This document shows positions 22,701 through 31,668 of a DNA stretch of 64,000 bases, one piece after another (within the stretch, counting starts at the first letter, position 1; each line of letters begins with the position of its first letter). The stretch comes from Paraspadella gotoi (Eukaryota > Chaetognatha), in contig CM119263.1 of the NCBI GenBank assembly GCA_051294375.1, positions 827,756-891,755 on the forward strand. Reading direction: 5' to 3'. Under the pieces are notes generated by a model. That model had not been told where the DNA came from. It was given only the letters and a program-made list of their open reading frames with translations, and did not search any database. Position numbers and translations under genes: made by a program.

Positions 22701-24846
22701 CCTCTCATCTTTGTCCTTTCCCTCCTTTGTCCTTGTCCCTCCCCCGTCTTTGTCCTTTCCCTTCCTTTCACTTAACGCTTCTTGCATCGTGGCTCGACCC
22801 AGATTTCTCTCTCTGCCAACAGTTTCCATGTACTTACTTTTTACCTCAAATAATCATCGCCCAATAAATTCCATCTCTCTTCAACTTATTTCTGTTTGCA
22901 AAAACCAACCGCGCATTCGTGATATATTTACTTTGCAAAGTTGACAATCAACTGACGCAACAATTTAGCCGCAAATCGCTTTAGTATCTCATCTTAATCT
23001 TTACCCCACTCATGATTTTATCAAATATTTTCCCTCATCTTTCCATTCCTCAGCCAGTCCCCCCGCCCCCCCGCTGTCACGGCCTCGTCGCTATGGGAAT
23101 AAGAGGATCGGAAATGAGATGACGTCAAATCTCAAGAAAGAGAAAAAAAAAACCCGATGACTTGGATAAAACAAATGTAGAGAAATAAATATTTTTTTTT
23201 ATTATGACCAAGACATCAAGAGTGGTGATAAAATAATAAAGTGCAACTTGCTGACAAACAGACAAAAAAATATTTTATTTCGCAAAAGCTAAGAATTTAT
23301 TTATATTTATATAAGATTAATAAACGATGGGGCGGGGAGACCATTTTTAAAGCCATCTTTCTCAACTCACTGTAATCATGTAAATCTACAATATATATAT
23401 AATACATACCATGGGAAAAGAAATATTTTTTTTTCTGTCAAAAATATTAATAATAAAAATAAAAAGAAAAAAAGAGACGCAAACGTCAAAACAAAAAGAC
23501 ACTGATCTTCCAAGAGAATCGATTCTCGAGTTCAAAAACAAAAACCACATTTTGGCTCTCTTATCCAAAAGCAACTCATTTCTCTTTCTTAATCCCTGAA
23601 CTATAATCCTTAATTCTAATCTTCAGCTTTAACCTTAAACCTTAATTTTTTAATGCTAATCCTTAACCCAAAATCTCAGTCCTTAACTCCCTAACCTTAA
23701 TCACTAAATTTATTATTAAGCCAAATCTTTAAACTTAAAAATTAACTTAATTCTCGATCTAAAAACGAAACGAGGCGTTTTGAGAAAATAAGGCCCATTT
23801 TTCTTTGGATCGGGAATGAAAAAGATGACGTATATCGACTTACCAAAAAAATAAATAACAACAATAACAACGGCCACAGGTGACAGTAATCGAGACACGA
23901 CACGACATGACATGACATCGACTCACCCTCCTCCTTGATCCTTTGAATCGCGTGTGAAAATTCCGTCTCGCGAAATCTTCTCTCGGTTTCTCCCAGAGGC
24001 GTCGGGGAAGGGGCGGCCCAAGGGCGGCGTACGGCGCTAGCGGGCGGAGCGGGCGGAGCGGGGGGAGCGGGCGGAGCGGGCGAGCCTCTGGGGTGGTTCG
24101 TCTGGAATTCCCGGATGAAAACCTTCTTGTGATGTTGGGGTCGAGAGTCGGGAGATTCCGCTTCGAAAGCGGAAGCAAATCTGAAGGAATGAGAGAGGTT
24201 GGTCAAGAAGGGGGTGAATTGAATGGGGCATTTTGATTGGGGGATTTTGATTGGTGGATTTATTGGTGGAGAGATAAGTTTATTTTGATTGGTGGCGTAA
24301 GGAACTGGATTGTACTCATAAGATTTATGACTTTCGGCGTTAAAGGAAAAAAAAAATCTAATTTCAGATTTAAAGAAAATATTTTAAAAATTCCGCGAGC
24401 GAGTTTTGAAATTTAAAAGCAAAATGTCTTACAAGATGCCCGCGGTCGTTTTGGATCCAAAATAGCTTGCACCAGCAAAAAAAAAACAAATTATAGTGAC
24501 GGCTGTTGCGTCGAATCAGCAATTAATTCGAATTATCATAATTTTTAAAAAACATTGTTCTGATTCTTTCTTCGTTGCGTTTCAGATTATAAAAAGTTAA
24601 ATAACTTTGTTATTATTTACTAAAACTACGTTATTATTAAAAAAATAAACATGTTTTGGGTTTGGTCATGCGCTGATGAAGGCTAACATACCATAGCCAT
24701 AGCCATATCATTCTAATTTGGTACTTACCTGTTTTTTCTATCCGTTGTCGTCGTCGTCGTCGTCGTCGTCGATGACAAAAGGGAATCGGAGGTAAGTGCG
24801 CGTTGGATCCGGAGTTTGAGTGGAACGGCGGACAAATCGAGGCCTG
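6117..24846 (-). CDS. EcR: NR1H-type nuclear receptor (ecdysone receptor/LXR-like), 14 exons
   Basis: Seen: minus-strand exons at 24729-24846, 23927-24180, 22215-22322, 20455-20846, 17707-17873, 16952-17128, 16476-16772, 16105-16328, 15393-15534, 14780-14950, 13877-13977, 13420-13541, 12876-13026 and 6117-6203. They contain a two-zinc-module DNA-binding domain with P-box CEGCKGFF, a Ser/Ala-rich hinge, and a ligand-binding domain of about 255 residues ending in the AF-2 helix [10 protein letters not shown]. Family knowledge: NR1H receptors bind steroids or oxysterols in the nucleus, usually as heterodimers with RXR/USP, and control transcription; in protostomes the member is EcR. Splice phases agree for all hinge and ligand-domain junctions (16105-6203). 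N3-N4 disagrees by one base, and the N5 frame is unsettled. Four single-base frame breaks (two in the DNA-binding exon, one in the last exon, one in N5) look like assembly errors. The first five exons are joined by inference. The true start codon is not established. A possible AATAAA lies at 5512-5517, 600 bp past the stop. Confidence 0.9.
6229..6522. repeat. Interrupted (GA)n with assembly gap
   Basis: (GA)n 6229-6342 and 6431-6522 lie on either side of a 25-N gap (6355-6379). On the minus strand the first tract lies 25-140 bp upstream of the acceptor of the last receptor exon. Confidence 0.95.
10306..10360 (+). repeat. Short dispersed motif, copy 2
   Basis: ATTCAATGGGGCCAAAAATG, GTGGACAACGAACACTGAG and AGACAAGAAATCCACG, matching 5028-5080 with small indels. 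Confidence 0.8.
11430..11690 (+). repeat. Interspersed repeat family R2, diverged copy
   Basis: Shares the order TTTAAGGCCCCGTCACCTCT, AAGATAATAATAGAC, CAAGCTTTATTTCACTCCC and GGGCTTCCCTATC with the 53-kb copies. It is in the last intron of the receptor gene. Confidence 0.65.
12876..13026 (-). CDS. EcR: Receptor LBD exon N13 (helix 9-10)
   Basis: Acceptor AATTTCCAG, donor ATTAG/GTGAGT, 2+147+2 nt. It reads [20 protein letters not shown] then [11 protein letters not shown] and ends [14 protein letters not shown]. The P-x-x-V-E-x-I-Q-x-x-Y and K-L-x-x-L-T-E-L patterns belong to the helix 9-10 dimer surface of EcR/LXR. Confidence 0.92.
13222..13440. repeat. 33-bp tandem array copying an exon end and splice donor
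   Basis: AGCAGATGCA recurs at 13231, 13264, 13297, 13330, 13363, 13396 and 13429, exactly 33 bp apart. On the minus strand each unit reads GCATCTGCTTATTTCAAGGT, the last codons and donor of receptor exon N12. The unit at 13429 is the exon itself. GT is kept after 13387, 13354, 13288 and 13255 and lost (AT) at 13321. Confidence 0.95.
13420..13541 (-). CDS. EcR: Receptor LBD exon N12 (helix 7-9)
   Basis: Acceptor TTTCCACCAACAG, 1+120+1 nt. It contains [20 protein letters not shown] then LSCICLFQ, aligned with EcR LLDFCRQMYSMKVDNAEYAL. Its donor CAAG/GTCAGT lies in the last unit of a 33-bp tandem array that copies the exon end six more times into the intron. Confidence 0.92.
13757..13868. repeat. 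(GGTT)n then (TTTC)n microsatellite
   Basis: Five GGTT units lead into about 22 TTTC units, in the intron between receptor exons N11 and N12. Confidence 0.97.
13877..13977 (-). CDS. EcR: Receptor LBD exon N11 (helix 5-6)
   Basis: Acceptor CTTCTTCCACAG, donor AACAC/GTGAGG, 99+2 nt. It reads [20 protein letters not shown] then [13 protein letters not shown], matching the EcR stretch around CSSEVMMLRMARRYD and the beta-turn after it. Too short and lacking a Met start, it is easily missed. It sits next to a (TTTC)n microsatellite at 13778-13868. Confidence 0.92.
14358..14630. repeat. Compound minisatellite (AAGATT)n plus 23-bp spacer
   Basis: Runs of AAGATT (3-5 copies) alternate with AATTCTAGCGAAAGGAAACG about six times. 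It lies in the intron between receptor exons N10 and N11. Confidence 0.95.
14780..14950 (-). CDS. EcR: Receptor LBD exon N10 (helix 3-4/5)
   Basis: 57 codons, phase 0 on both sides. [20 protein letters not shown] then [14 protein letters not shown] is the nuclear receptor signature region ([13 protein letters not shown] shared with EcR). It includes helix 3, whose Lys forms half of the coactivator charge clamp in this family, and the helix 4-5 junction. Confidence 0.93.
15393..15534 (-). CDS. EcR: Receptor ligand-binding domain exon N9 (start of LBD)
   Basis: Acceptor TCTCCGCCAG, donor ATTTCC/GTGAGT, 1+141 nt. It contains [20 protein letters not shown] followed by FELPTPEE, aligned with the EcR/LXR helix 1-2 region (pattern L-x-x-Q-x-x-L-I-x-x-L-V-x-Y-Q-x-x-Y-E-x-P). 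Entry phase fits the hinge exon. Confidence 0.9.
16105..16328 (-). CDS. EcR: Receptor hinge exon N8
   Basis: Starts directly after a (CT)n tract ending ATATCAG, in phase 0. It reads [20 protein letters not shown], then a Ser8 run from (CGT)n and Pro/Ser-rich sequence to SDDPL, with donor CTCAA/GTGAGA. Hinges of this family are poorly conserved; identity comes from phase and its position between the two conserved domains. The (GA)n at 16335-16405 doubles as the polypyrimidine tract. Confidence 0.85.
16335..16405. repeat. (GA)n microsatellite at a receptor splice acceptor
   Basis: About 35 GA units; on the minus strand it is the (CT)n tract right before ATATCAG of exon N8. Confidence 0.97.
16476..16772 (-). 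CDS. EcR: Receptor DNA-binding domain exon N7
   Basis: Acceptor CTATTCAG, donor AAGAAT/GTGAGT. Reads [11 protein letters not shown]..., then [16 protein letters not shown] (first zinc module), [16 protein letters not shown] with the NR1 P-box, the second module from RCKYGGRC to [12 protein letters not shown], and VGMRKN. The three parts lie in three frames: one base is missing near 16701-16715 and one between 16654 and 16655, where the codon after GYHY has only two bases. With those two bases the exon would have the length its splice phases require, so it is read as functional. The loop between Cys 6 and Cys 7 has 11 residues instead of the usual 9. Confidence 0.92.
16952..17128 (-). CDS. EcR: Receptor A/B-domain exon N6 with possible start Met
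   Basis: 177 nt, phase 1 in and phase 1 out (donor CAAG/GTAAGG). The frame reads [20 protein letters not shown] and on through a Pro/Thr/Ala-rich stretch, typical of a disordered activation domain. It joins the DNA-binding exon in phase. The Met at about 17102 is a candidate start for a short isoform, since the acceptor upstream is weak; this is inference. Confidence 0.7.
17611..17682. repeat. (CT)n microsatellite
   Basis: Interrupted CT tract preceded by six CAGA units (17550-17578) and followed by ACATACAG. Confidence 0.95.
17707..17873 (-). CDS. Candidate receptor A/B-domain exon N5, frame-broken
   Basis: Starts after acceptor CATCACAG with [20 protein letters not shown] and ends before a consensus donor GTGAGT. 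After about 28 codons that frame closes. The frame one base on reads [17 protein letters not shown] but hits TGA before the donor, and a third, Ala-rich frame stays open to the donor and fits N6 by phase. One or more single-base errors are likely. The reverse strand also looks splice-like, with (CT)n followed by ACAG, but its protein is less natural. Confidence 0.45.
18662..18929 (+). repeat. Dispersed repeat with telomere-like tract, copy 2
   Basis: CTTAACCCTAACC-like tract, then CCAAATTTAAGATGAAAG and GCGTTCTGGGAAAATAAGGC. Lies in an intron of the receptor gene. Confidence 0.8.
19387..19488. other. Splice-bounded open segment, strand undecided
   Basis: Minus: acceptor GGTTTCAG then [33 protein letters not shown] and stop, phase 0, which would fit the alternative GTGAGT donor of exon N4 (20432-20437) as an alternative end. 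Plus: ATG at 19408 gives [20 protein letters not shown] up to donor GAG/GTAAGG. Either may be chance. Confidence 0.25.
19708..19802. repeat. (GA)n microsatellite
   Basis: Long GA run with two AAG interruptions near the end; intronic. Confidence 0.95.
20455..20846 (-). CDS. Candidate receptor A/B-domain exon N4 (Gln-rich, AHPFD repeats)
   Basis: Acceptor is a T9 tract ending TTTAG; the donor is GGG/GTAAGT at 20449-20454, with a second donor AAG/GTGAGT 17 nt further on. The 130-codon frame starts [17 protein letters not shown], has three degenerate copies of KAHPFD, a Q6 run and Ser/Pro/Gly-rich sequence. AVDLSKK is close to the PxDLSxK CtBP-binding motif. With the GTAAGT donor the exit phase (1) fits N5 and gives ...RLR-DPNSPLG.... 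Fairly sure it is coding; less sure it belongs to the receptor. Confidence 0.6.
22215..22322 (-). CDS. Candidate receptor A/B-domain exon N3
   Basis: Acceptor TTTTCCTCAG and donor GGAG/GTAAGC bound 108 nt. Phase 1 entry, as required by N2, gives the best-looking frame ([20 protein letters not shown] and onward to [12 protein letters not shown]). The exit phase is 1, while the next exon N4 needs phase 2, so a one-base error or an unseen exon lies between them. Confidence 0.5.
23592..23794 (+). repeat. Dispersed repeat with telomere-like tract, copy 3
   Basis: CCTTAACTCCCTAACCTTAA tract and a diverged end, GCGTTTTGAGAAAATAAGGC. Also intronic. Confidence 0.7.
23927..24180 (-). CDS. Candidate receptor A/B-domain exon N2 (Pro/Ala repeat)
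   Basis: Acceptor CATTCCTTCAG and donor GAGG/GTGAGT bound an 84-codon open exon whose phases match N1 and N3. It opens with [14 protein letters not shown], carries four APP repeats made by a GGGCGGAGC tandem, and ends [15 protein letters not shown] fits the SUMO consensus (hydrophobic-K-x-E), common in nuclear receptor A/B domains. No conserved domain was recognised. Confidence 0.6.
24729..24846 (-). CDS. Candidate receptor A/B-domain exon N1
   Basis: Acceptor TCAATCCAG and donor AACAG/GTAAGT frame a 118-nt exon (phase 1 in, phase 2 out). The reading that fits the next exon starts [20 protein letters not shown] and runs into a Thr stretch written by a (CGA)n repeat. The GLDLS stretch resembles a CtBP-binding PxDLS-like motif only loosely. 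Assignment to the receptor rests on phase and strand; it could be an exon of a separate upstream gene. Confidence 0.5.
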
Positions 24847-25817
24847 CTGGATTGAGACAAGGTAAGTACGAAGTGAGAATATAGCGAGAAAAGTGCAAGA
24901 GGTGAGTGCAAGAGAGATGAGATGTGGACGAGGACAAGTCACGTGACAATTCAAAAGAACAACGTAGAACGGATGAAGCTTAATCATTAAAGCGCGGTAT
25001 TGATAAAATAAAATAAAATTTTGAAAGTAAATTGATCTGAGATGGGAAAATGAAAAAAAAACGAATTAGAAAACTACCATGTCGGTCAAATAGGTTTATA
25101 AAAAAAAACAGACAAAATAAAACAAAAACAAACAAAATACACGTATAAAAACAACGGGAAATATTCTGTTGACAGATTTATAGAAAATTGATTAAATATC
25201 GAAATACGTAATTCAAGAATTTTGAAAGAAAGACTAAATTTATTTCGAAAGTAATTAACGTAATAAAATTAAATTTATTAATTTTGGTTTTGTGATATTA
25301 TACGACATTTAAACCGTTTTCGAGTTAGCGACATAGAAATGCCTACATAGTCTCCGTTAATTATCTACATTCTAAGGTTATTGTAAAGCATATCTTGAAA
25401 ACAGAAATTAAAAACATAAACTTTCCACAAAATTCGAATTGTCACGTTTTTTTTGAAAAGTTATTTTGTGGTAGTAGAAGAAAATTCACATAAAAAAGAG
25501 AAATAAAAAAAATATGTCTGCTATTGACTTTTTCTTTTTATAAATAATCGAAAAAAAAAAACCAGACTAAAATGTAAGAAAAATAAGGCGATCGTTAATG
25601 ACAGCTTTGTCGGTTTGTTAATGACAGATTTGTCGTTTTTAATTTCCAATTTTATTGTTGACTTTTCAAGTGCAGTGAAAAAAAAAATTGTTTAAAACGA
25701 TGGGTGTTCGTTTAAAATGAATTTGGGGACAGAAACTGGAAGAAACAGGGTAGAAGACGAGACGCGATTTGGCGTAACGACTTTCTTACTTCCACCTCTG
25801 TCTGTCTCTGTCTTCTG

Positions 25818-25859
<42 letters not shown>

Positions 25860-25860
25860 C

Positions 25861-26576
25861 TTCGGATGATACTTACCTTTTTTCTTGTTGCTGATGATTG
25901 TCTAAAATAGTTGACTCTCTCTCTCTCTCTCTTTCCTCCCTCTCCTCCATCTCTCTTTTCTCTCTCTCTCTCTCTTTCCTCTCCTCTCTCCTCTCGGATG
26001 ATACTTACCTTTTTTTGTTGCTGATGATTGTCTAAAATAGTCTGCCGATCTCTCTCGTCTCTCTTTCCGATCTCTACAGGTCATCTTTCCCTTTCTGTTG
26101 TCTTCCTCTCTATTCCATCCCCTCTCTTGGATGAAACTTACCATGTTTTCATTTGTTGGGCGTGAATGAAGTTGTCTAAAAATAGTTAGACTCTCTCCCT
26201 CTCTCTTTCTCATCAATCTGCGTCATCCTCTCGAGGAATTTCTCTCTTTCTGTCTTCCTCGTCTCTCCTCTTGCGATGAAGAAAGTACTTAACACCTATT
26301 TTTTTCTTGCATGTTGCTGATGATATCGTCATACAAAATAGTTGACAAGAGATAATCTCTCTCATCGTTCTGAATCAGATCTACCATCTCTCCAAGTACG
26401 TTAACTCGTTCGCTCGGTCCTTCTTTACCTCTTTCTCTCGTCTCTCTCTCTCTCTCTCTCTCTTCTCCTCTCTTTCTTTCTTTTGTCTTCCTCTGCTTCC
26501 TCCTCTTCTTCTTGGATGATACTTACCTTTTTCTTGTTGCTTGATGATTGTCTAAAATAGTTGACATTCCCGTTTT
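25861..26576. repeat. Tandem array of mini-exon-like units
   Basis: Five units (about 25865, 25997, 26133, 26272, 26516), 130-245 bp apart. On the minus strand each has TATTTTAG, a ~25-nt core ACAATCATCAGCAACAAGAA, then GTAAGTATCATCC, separated by (GA)n. Units 1, 2 and 5 are well kept; 3 and 4 are degraded. Confidence 0.85.
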
Positions 26577-26584
26577 TCGGTTTC

Positions 26585-26668
26585 AGGTAAAAGAGACAAC
26601 GACGGGGTTCGAACTCGCGACCCTGTCCGGCGATTTTGGAGAGTAAGTTTCGTCGAGGCGGAACCCTG
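26585..26668 (-). mobile_element. tRNA-like sequence
   Basis: Reverse complement carries B-box GAGTTCGAACCCC with a GGGTC flank; no convincing A-box or cloverleaf. Confidence 0.35.
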
Positions 26669-29118
26669 TGAGTCAAAGGAGAAACAGAGAGGTGTCAATG
26701 TATCTCGAATGTAAATAAATGTAACTGGAGAGAAAATAGTAAATAAAAAAAGAAAATCCAAGAAAGAAAATTGGAGTAAAAAGAAAGAAAGAAAATTTTA
26801 AAAAATTAAAAAAAGCGAGGTTTGTTTCTACATTTCACGCAGAAGACCCATCAAAAAAACAAAAGACATAAACATATAATTACTAACAAAATAAATCTTT
26901 GTATTCGAGTTTCTATTCAACGATGACTATTACGTATAAGATATTAAAAAATAAGAGAAAAAAAACGATATTAACCAACAAGAAAAAAAAAAGTTGAGAA
27001 AGGAAAACTACTTGTGTTTTTCGAGGAATAAAAACACGAATAATAAAAATCGATTTTTCCATCAGAAAATCGATTTTCGACGGACGCGTTTGTACTGAGC
27101 CTCATGATGACTCTATCAAAACGTTTTCAAACGACGAAGAAACGGAAAATCTCTTCGAACGTTCCGCTCAAAAAGGTGACATTTTTTTTAAATGCTCAAA
27201 AATAGAGTTTGATAAACGACCAGAAAAAAACATAAATAATATTTTGGGCGTCTGATGAAAATAAGTACTATATTTAAAGTGATGCGGCTTTTAATTAATA
27301 TTTATAGTTTTTTACTTATCCAAAGAGAGAAAAAAAACATTAGACACGTCGCGCGCAAAAAAAGAAAATATATAACATTTCGAGGCCAAATTTGAATTTA
27401 TGTTTTATCCTCATAAAAAGAAAAGAAGAAGAAGAAGAAAACGCGTGAGAATTGCGAGCGACGTCAGCACTGGAAAGAGCAGAAAGAAAGTCACGTTAAG
27501 AAGCGAGGCTCGCAGATGGAAAGCGCAACATAACAACGACATAACAACCACAACGACATCACGGAATCAAATCGATTCACAGAATATCACTGTATGATGC
27601 AAAAAGAATCACGTCGAGATGGCGAAAGAAATAAAAAACATCGTTTCATTTACTTTTTTTTCTTTTTTTTAACGCAACATCAATCACTTGAATCGTTTCT
27701 CCCAAAGTTGTTGGCAGAAGGGAGAGTCAATTACTTAGTCATAATAGTCATACGTTCCTCTTTTATATTGCCACATGTTAGCACAGATATTGAAGTTTTC
27801 CCGATAGATAACTACCATCGGAATAAATTGCTTTTCAATATGAAATTTGCATAACAGATTCAATATATTAGACAGAATAGCATGGTCTAAATCAGGTTCC
27901 TACACAAAGTGAAAACATTTACAACTAAAACTTTCTAGTCGAAAATTGATCGAAAAGAGAAAACTCCTGGGTCACGCAAAATTTTCTAGATGTAACTTTT
28001 AAAATCAATACGCACGAGCATTCATACTTTGCGTATAGTAGAGTGAGGTAAATATTTATGAATCAAATTTAATTTATTCTAAATTGTTTAAATATAATTA
28101 TTTTAAATCTTTTTTTACTTTTACAAAAAACTTAATATTATTATGTTAAATTTTATTTTTAAAAAACAACCTATATATTAAAAAAAATTGTTAGAAGTCT
28201 CTATTTGCTCAAAAAAAAATTAAAATATAATATGATTTTATTTAATTGGTACCTTATTTGTCTTTTCAAACGGCACAAAAGAGAAATTGATATTTAATTA
28301 AAAAATCAAAGCAAAACTAATTTTAACATTTAATAGTTTATACGGTAAGTATTATGTATAAATAATATTATAAATATAACCTATTGTATAAAGTAAAATT
28401 TTTTTTTAAAAATATTAATAAAAAGTAATAAAATTGTTCGGAATCTGCGATTAGAATTCTCACTTCGCCCTAATAGTGAATCGAACAAGATTAAATTCCC
28501 GCGATTCCCTTCCATCGTAATAAAGTGCAGATTAAGGGGGCACCGATGAACCCTCATAACTTACTTAATAACTCAATAATAATAATAACTTACTTAATGA
28601 CTTAATAATAATAATTACTTACTTAAAAACTTAATAATACTAATAACTTCCTTAATAACTTAATAATACTAATAACTTACTTAATCGTTGCTTTGACGCC
28701 AAACGTTTCCCGGGAAGTAATAATCGTGACTCGACGAATGAACTTAATCCCCTTAAGATCGACGATCGAGATTCGATCTCCGCTTTGATTCCCAACAAAA
28801 CAAATCATTCCATTACAATTTACGTGTCACTCGTTTACGGGATGCTGAGCTCGAAGAAGTTCTTCAATATAATTTGGATTTGTTTTAACCAATTATTTTT
28901 AAAAACTTGTCGTGATCTAGTTTTTTTATGTTTTCAATCGATCGGTGCGAGCGAAAACTTGAAATGAAAAACTTTTAAAACTTTTTTTTTTTAAATTATC
29001 AATTTTTTTATTGGTGTACGTGAGTAAAGGGTACGTGGGAAAAAATGGGAAAAAAAGATGAGCGAAAAAAAAATCGTCTCAAATCTATCGATCGATGGTC
29101 AGCGAATGATTACGCATC

Positions 29119-29137
29119 TGAAGTCCCCTCTCGTCCG

Positions 29138-29169
<32 letters not shown>

Positions 29170-29268
29170 NNNNNNNNNNNNNNNNNNNNNNNNNCGTCGT
29201 CGTCGTCGTCGTCGGCGACCCGCTTGACCGTGGAAAAAATTCGTGCGTCGGCAGAGACGAAAACAGTT

Positions 29269-29338
<70 letters not shown>
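29119..29338. repeat. (CGT)n with gap, then (GA)n
   Basis: (CGT)n on both sides of a 25-N gap (29170-29194), so the gap is an unresolved triplet repeat. (GA)n at 29270-29338 then starts the duplicated block. Confidence 0.95.
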
Positions 29339-29342
<4 letters not shown>

Positions 29343-29477
29343 CCAATGACGGGCCGGCCAATGTCCGATAAGATTAAAGAGTCGAGAAACCGGCCAATCA
29401 AGAGGCGACTTGAGGTCAACATCGCCTCGGAGCGGTGAATGAGAGGATGTGCCGATGACGATTAGCGGACGCTAATT

Positions 29478-30240
29478 TGTGGAGAGAAGTGTGGAGAAAG
29501 TCTTGAGTGAAGTGTGATTTGTGGAGAGAAATGTGGAAAAAGTTATGAGTGAAGTGTGATTTGTGGAGAGAAGTGTGGAGAAAGTCTTGAGTGAAGTGTG
29601 ATTTGTGGAGAGAAATGTGGAGAAAGTTATGAGTGAAGTGTGATTTGTGGAGAGAAGTGTGGAGAAAGTCTTGAGTGAAGTGTGATTTGTGGAGAGAAAT
29701 GTGGAAAAAGTTATGAAGTGAAGTGTGATTTGTGGAGAGAAGTGTGGAGAAAGTCTTGAGTGAAGTGTGATTTGTGGAGAGAAATGTGGAGAAAGTTATG
29801 AGTGAAGTGTGATTTGTGGAGAGAAATGCGGAGAAAGTTATGAGTGAAGTGTGATTTGTGGAGAGAAATGCGGAGAAAGTTATGAGTGAAGTGTGATTTG
29901 TGGATAGAAGTGTGGAGAAAGTTATGAGTGAAGTGTTATTTGTGGAGAGAAGTGTGGAGAAAGTCTTGAGTGAAGTGTGATTTGTGGTGAGAAGTGTGGA
30001 GAAAGTTATGAGTGAATGTGATTTGTGGAGAGAAGTGTGGAGAAAGTCTTGAGTAAGTGTGATTTGTGGAGAGAAATGTGGAGAAAGTTATGAGTGAAGT
30101 GTTATTTGTGAGAGAATGTGGAAAAGTTATGAGTGAAGTGTGATTTGTGGAGAGAAGTGTGGAGAAAGTCTTGAGTGAAGTGTGATTTGTGGAGAGAAAT
30201 GTGGAGAAAGTATGAGTGAAGTGTTATTGTGGAGAGAATT
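29478..30240. repeat. 42-bp satellite with two alternating subunits (copy 1)
   Basis: Unit begins GTGGAGAGAAGTGTGGAGAA. Type 1 continues AGTCTTGAGT, type 2 has AAATGTGG and AGTTATGAGT; they mostly alternate, giving an 84-bp higher-order period, about 18 units. Units toward the 3' end carry more deletions. Confidence 0.95.
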
Positions 30241-30788
30241 CGTGCAATTGTGGATATACTAATTTCGAGCCAGGGAGTTTAAGGTGCGGAATAGGAATCA
30301 GCTATTTAACTATTTAATTTTCTGAATATCAAATTTAAAAAAGAAATCAAAATAAAATTGTCTAGGTAGGAAGGAAAACATAGAGATAAAACTTGTTATG
30401 ACTGAAAGATAAGTTTCATTCACCTTTCGCCTTTTAAGTGAAGGTTCATTCACCTTAAAAATCGAGAAATAACATCGTCGTCATCAGTAATCACCCAAAA
30501 AATCATTTTTTATTTATATTTAGACATCTGTATTAAATAATATTTTTAAATGGTAAATATACCAAAATTATCTTTTTTGACATTTATCTTTTAAACTGAT
30601 ATCAAATGGTGATATTTAAATGTTTTAAAGTGAGTAATTTTCGGAATCGCCAGGAGCGAGTTGATTTGAATGACCTCCTTTTTTCTTAAAATCAGTTGAA
30701 GTACATTCGAGAAAAAGGTGAAATAAGTTTTTTACAAAGTTCATTCAAAGAAGCATACTCTTATTGCTCAAGTCAATACCATACATAC

Positions 30789-30821
30789 ATAACATCAAAG
30801 ACAAAATGTCTTTGATGTTAT
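30789..30821. repeat. Perfect 15-bp hairpin (copy 1; copy 2 at 37642-37674)
   Basis: ATAACATCAAAGACA, loop AAA, then TGTCTTTGATGTTAT. Fully kept in both duplicate copies. Confidence 0.95.
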
Positions 30822-31668
30822 TAAATTTATTCATATTAATCTTGTACATGTTAAAAGTCTCAGTTTAAAAAAAAAAGAAAACAGGATTCCACTTTAAGGG
30901 GATTTCTCTTTCTCTCCTTAAAATTCAACGAATTAGCCAAATGCAATGGCTAACAAAAGGCATCTTCATCCTTTGTAGTTACGTTAATAAAGAAATAGGT
31001 TTTAAGATAAAAATTCAGTGGTAATTCGATTTTGAATTGAATTAAGAAATGAGATCTTAGTGAGCGCGTTTAAAGTAGAGCTTATGGAATTGTCACAGTC
31101 ACCAAGAGTCACATACAGTTCAAGAAACAAGTCACGTACAGTTCAAGAAATAAGAGGAAAAGTTCACAACTGGAACTTGAAGAAGATTCTCACGACTCAA
31201 GTGAGATATTTGTTTTTGAAAACTCATCTCCTTATTTCACAGATGCTGTCGTCGTTGTCATCATCAGTGGAATTTTCAATATCGCATTAACGTTCACCTA
31301 CTGTAGTATAACGTTTGTCTTAATACAAATAGTCCTTATATTATCATTAGAGGAATTTCATCGGCGCGTTTCATTTTGTCATAATTGTCATCTTCTTTGT
31401 TCCATTTTTGTATGCGTTTCGTCCGCGTCATTTGTCATCTTCTTCGCCATTTCATCGGTGCTTTCATTTTGTCCATAATTGTTCATCTTCTTCGTTCCAT
31501 TGTCATCGTTTCGTCCGACGTCATTGTCATCTTCTTCGTTTTCGAAATCTACTCGACATAATTGTTTCATGCAATGCAGCTCGTCATCGTCGTCGTCATC
31601 ATTATCCGTCATCTCTTCCTATAACCCCCAACTTAGACCGGGGTCGAATCCAACTGGAGAGAAGTGTT

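Larger units (their letters stand above)
24850..29060. other. AT-rich region without assigned gene
   Basis: Apart from the mini-exon array (25861-26576) and a tRNA-like piece, it is AT-rich, with a ~38-bp TTACTTAATAACTTAATAAT tandem at 28555-28690. Upstream exons and the promoter of the receptor gene should lie here or beyond but were not identified. Confidence 0.5.

Noticed and set aside
27400-27597. Plus-strand basic ORF
   Set aside because: Lys/Arg run from an AAG/AGA-rich stretch; no splice or promoter context.
29478-30240. CRISPR-like array
   Set aside because: There are no unique spacers: the 42-bp units abut directly, in a eukaryotic genome.
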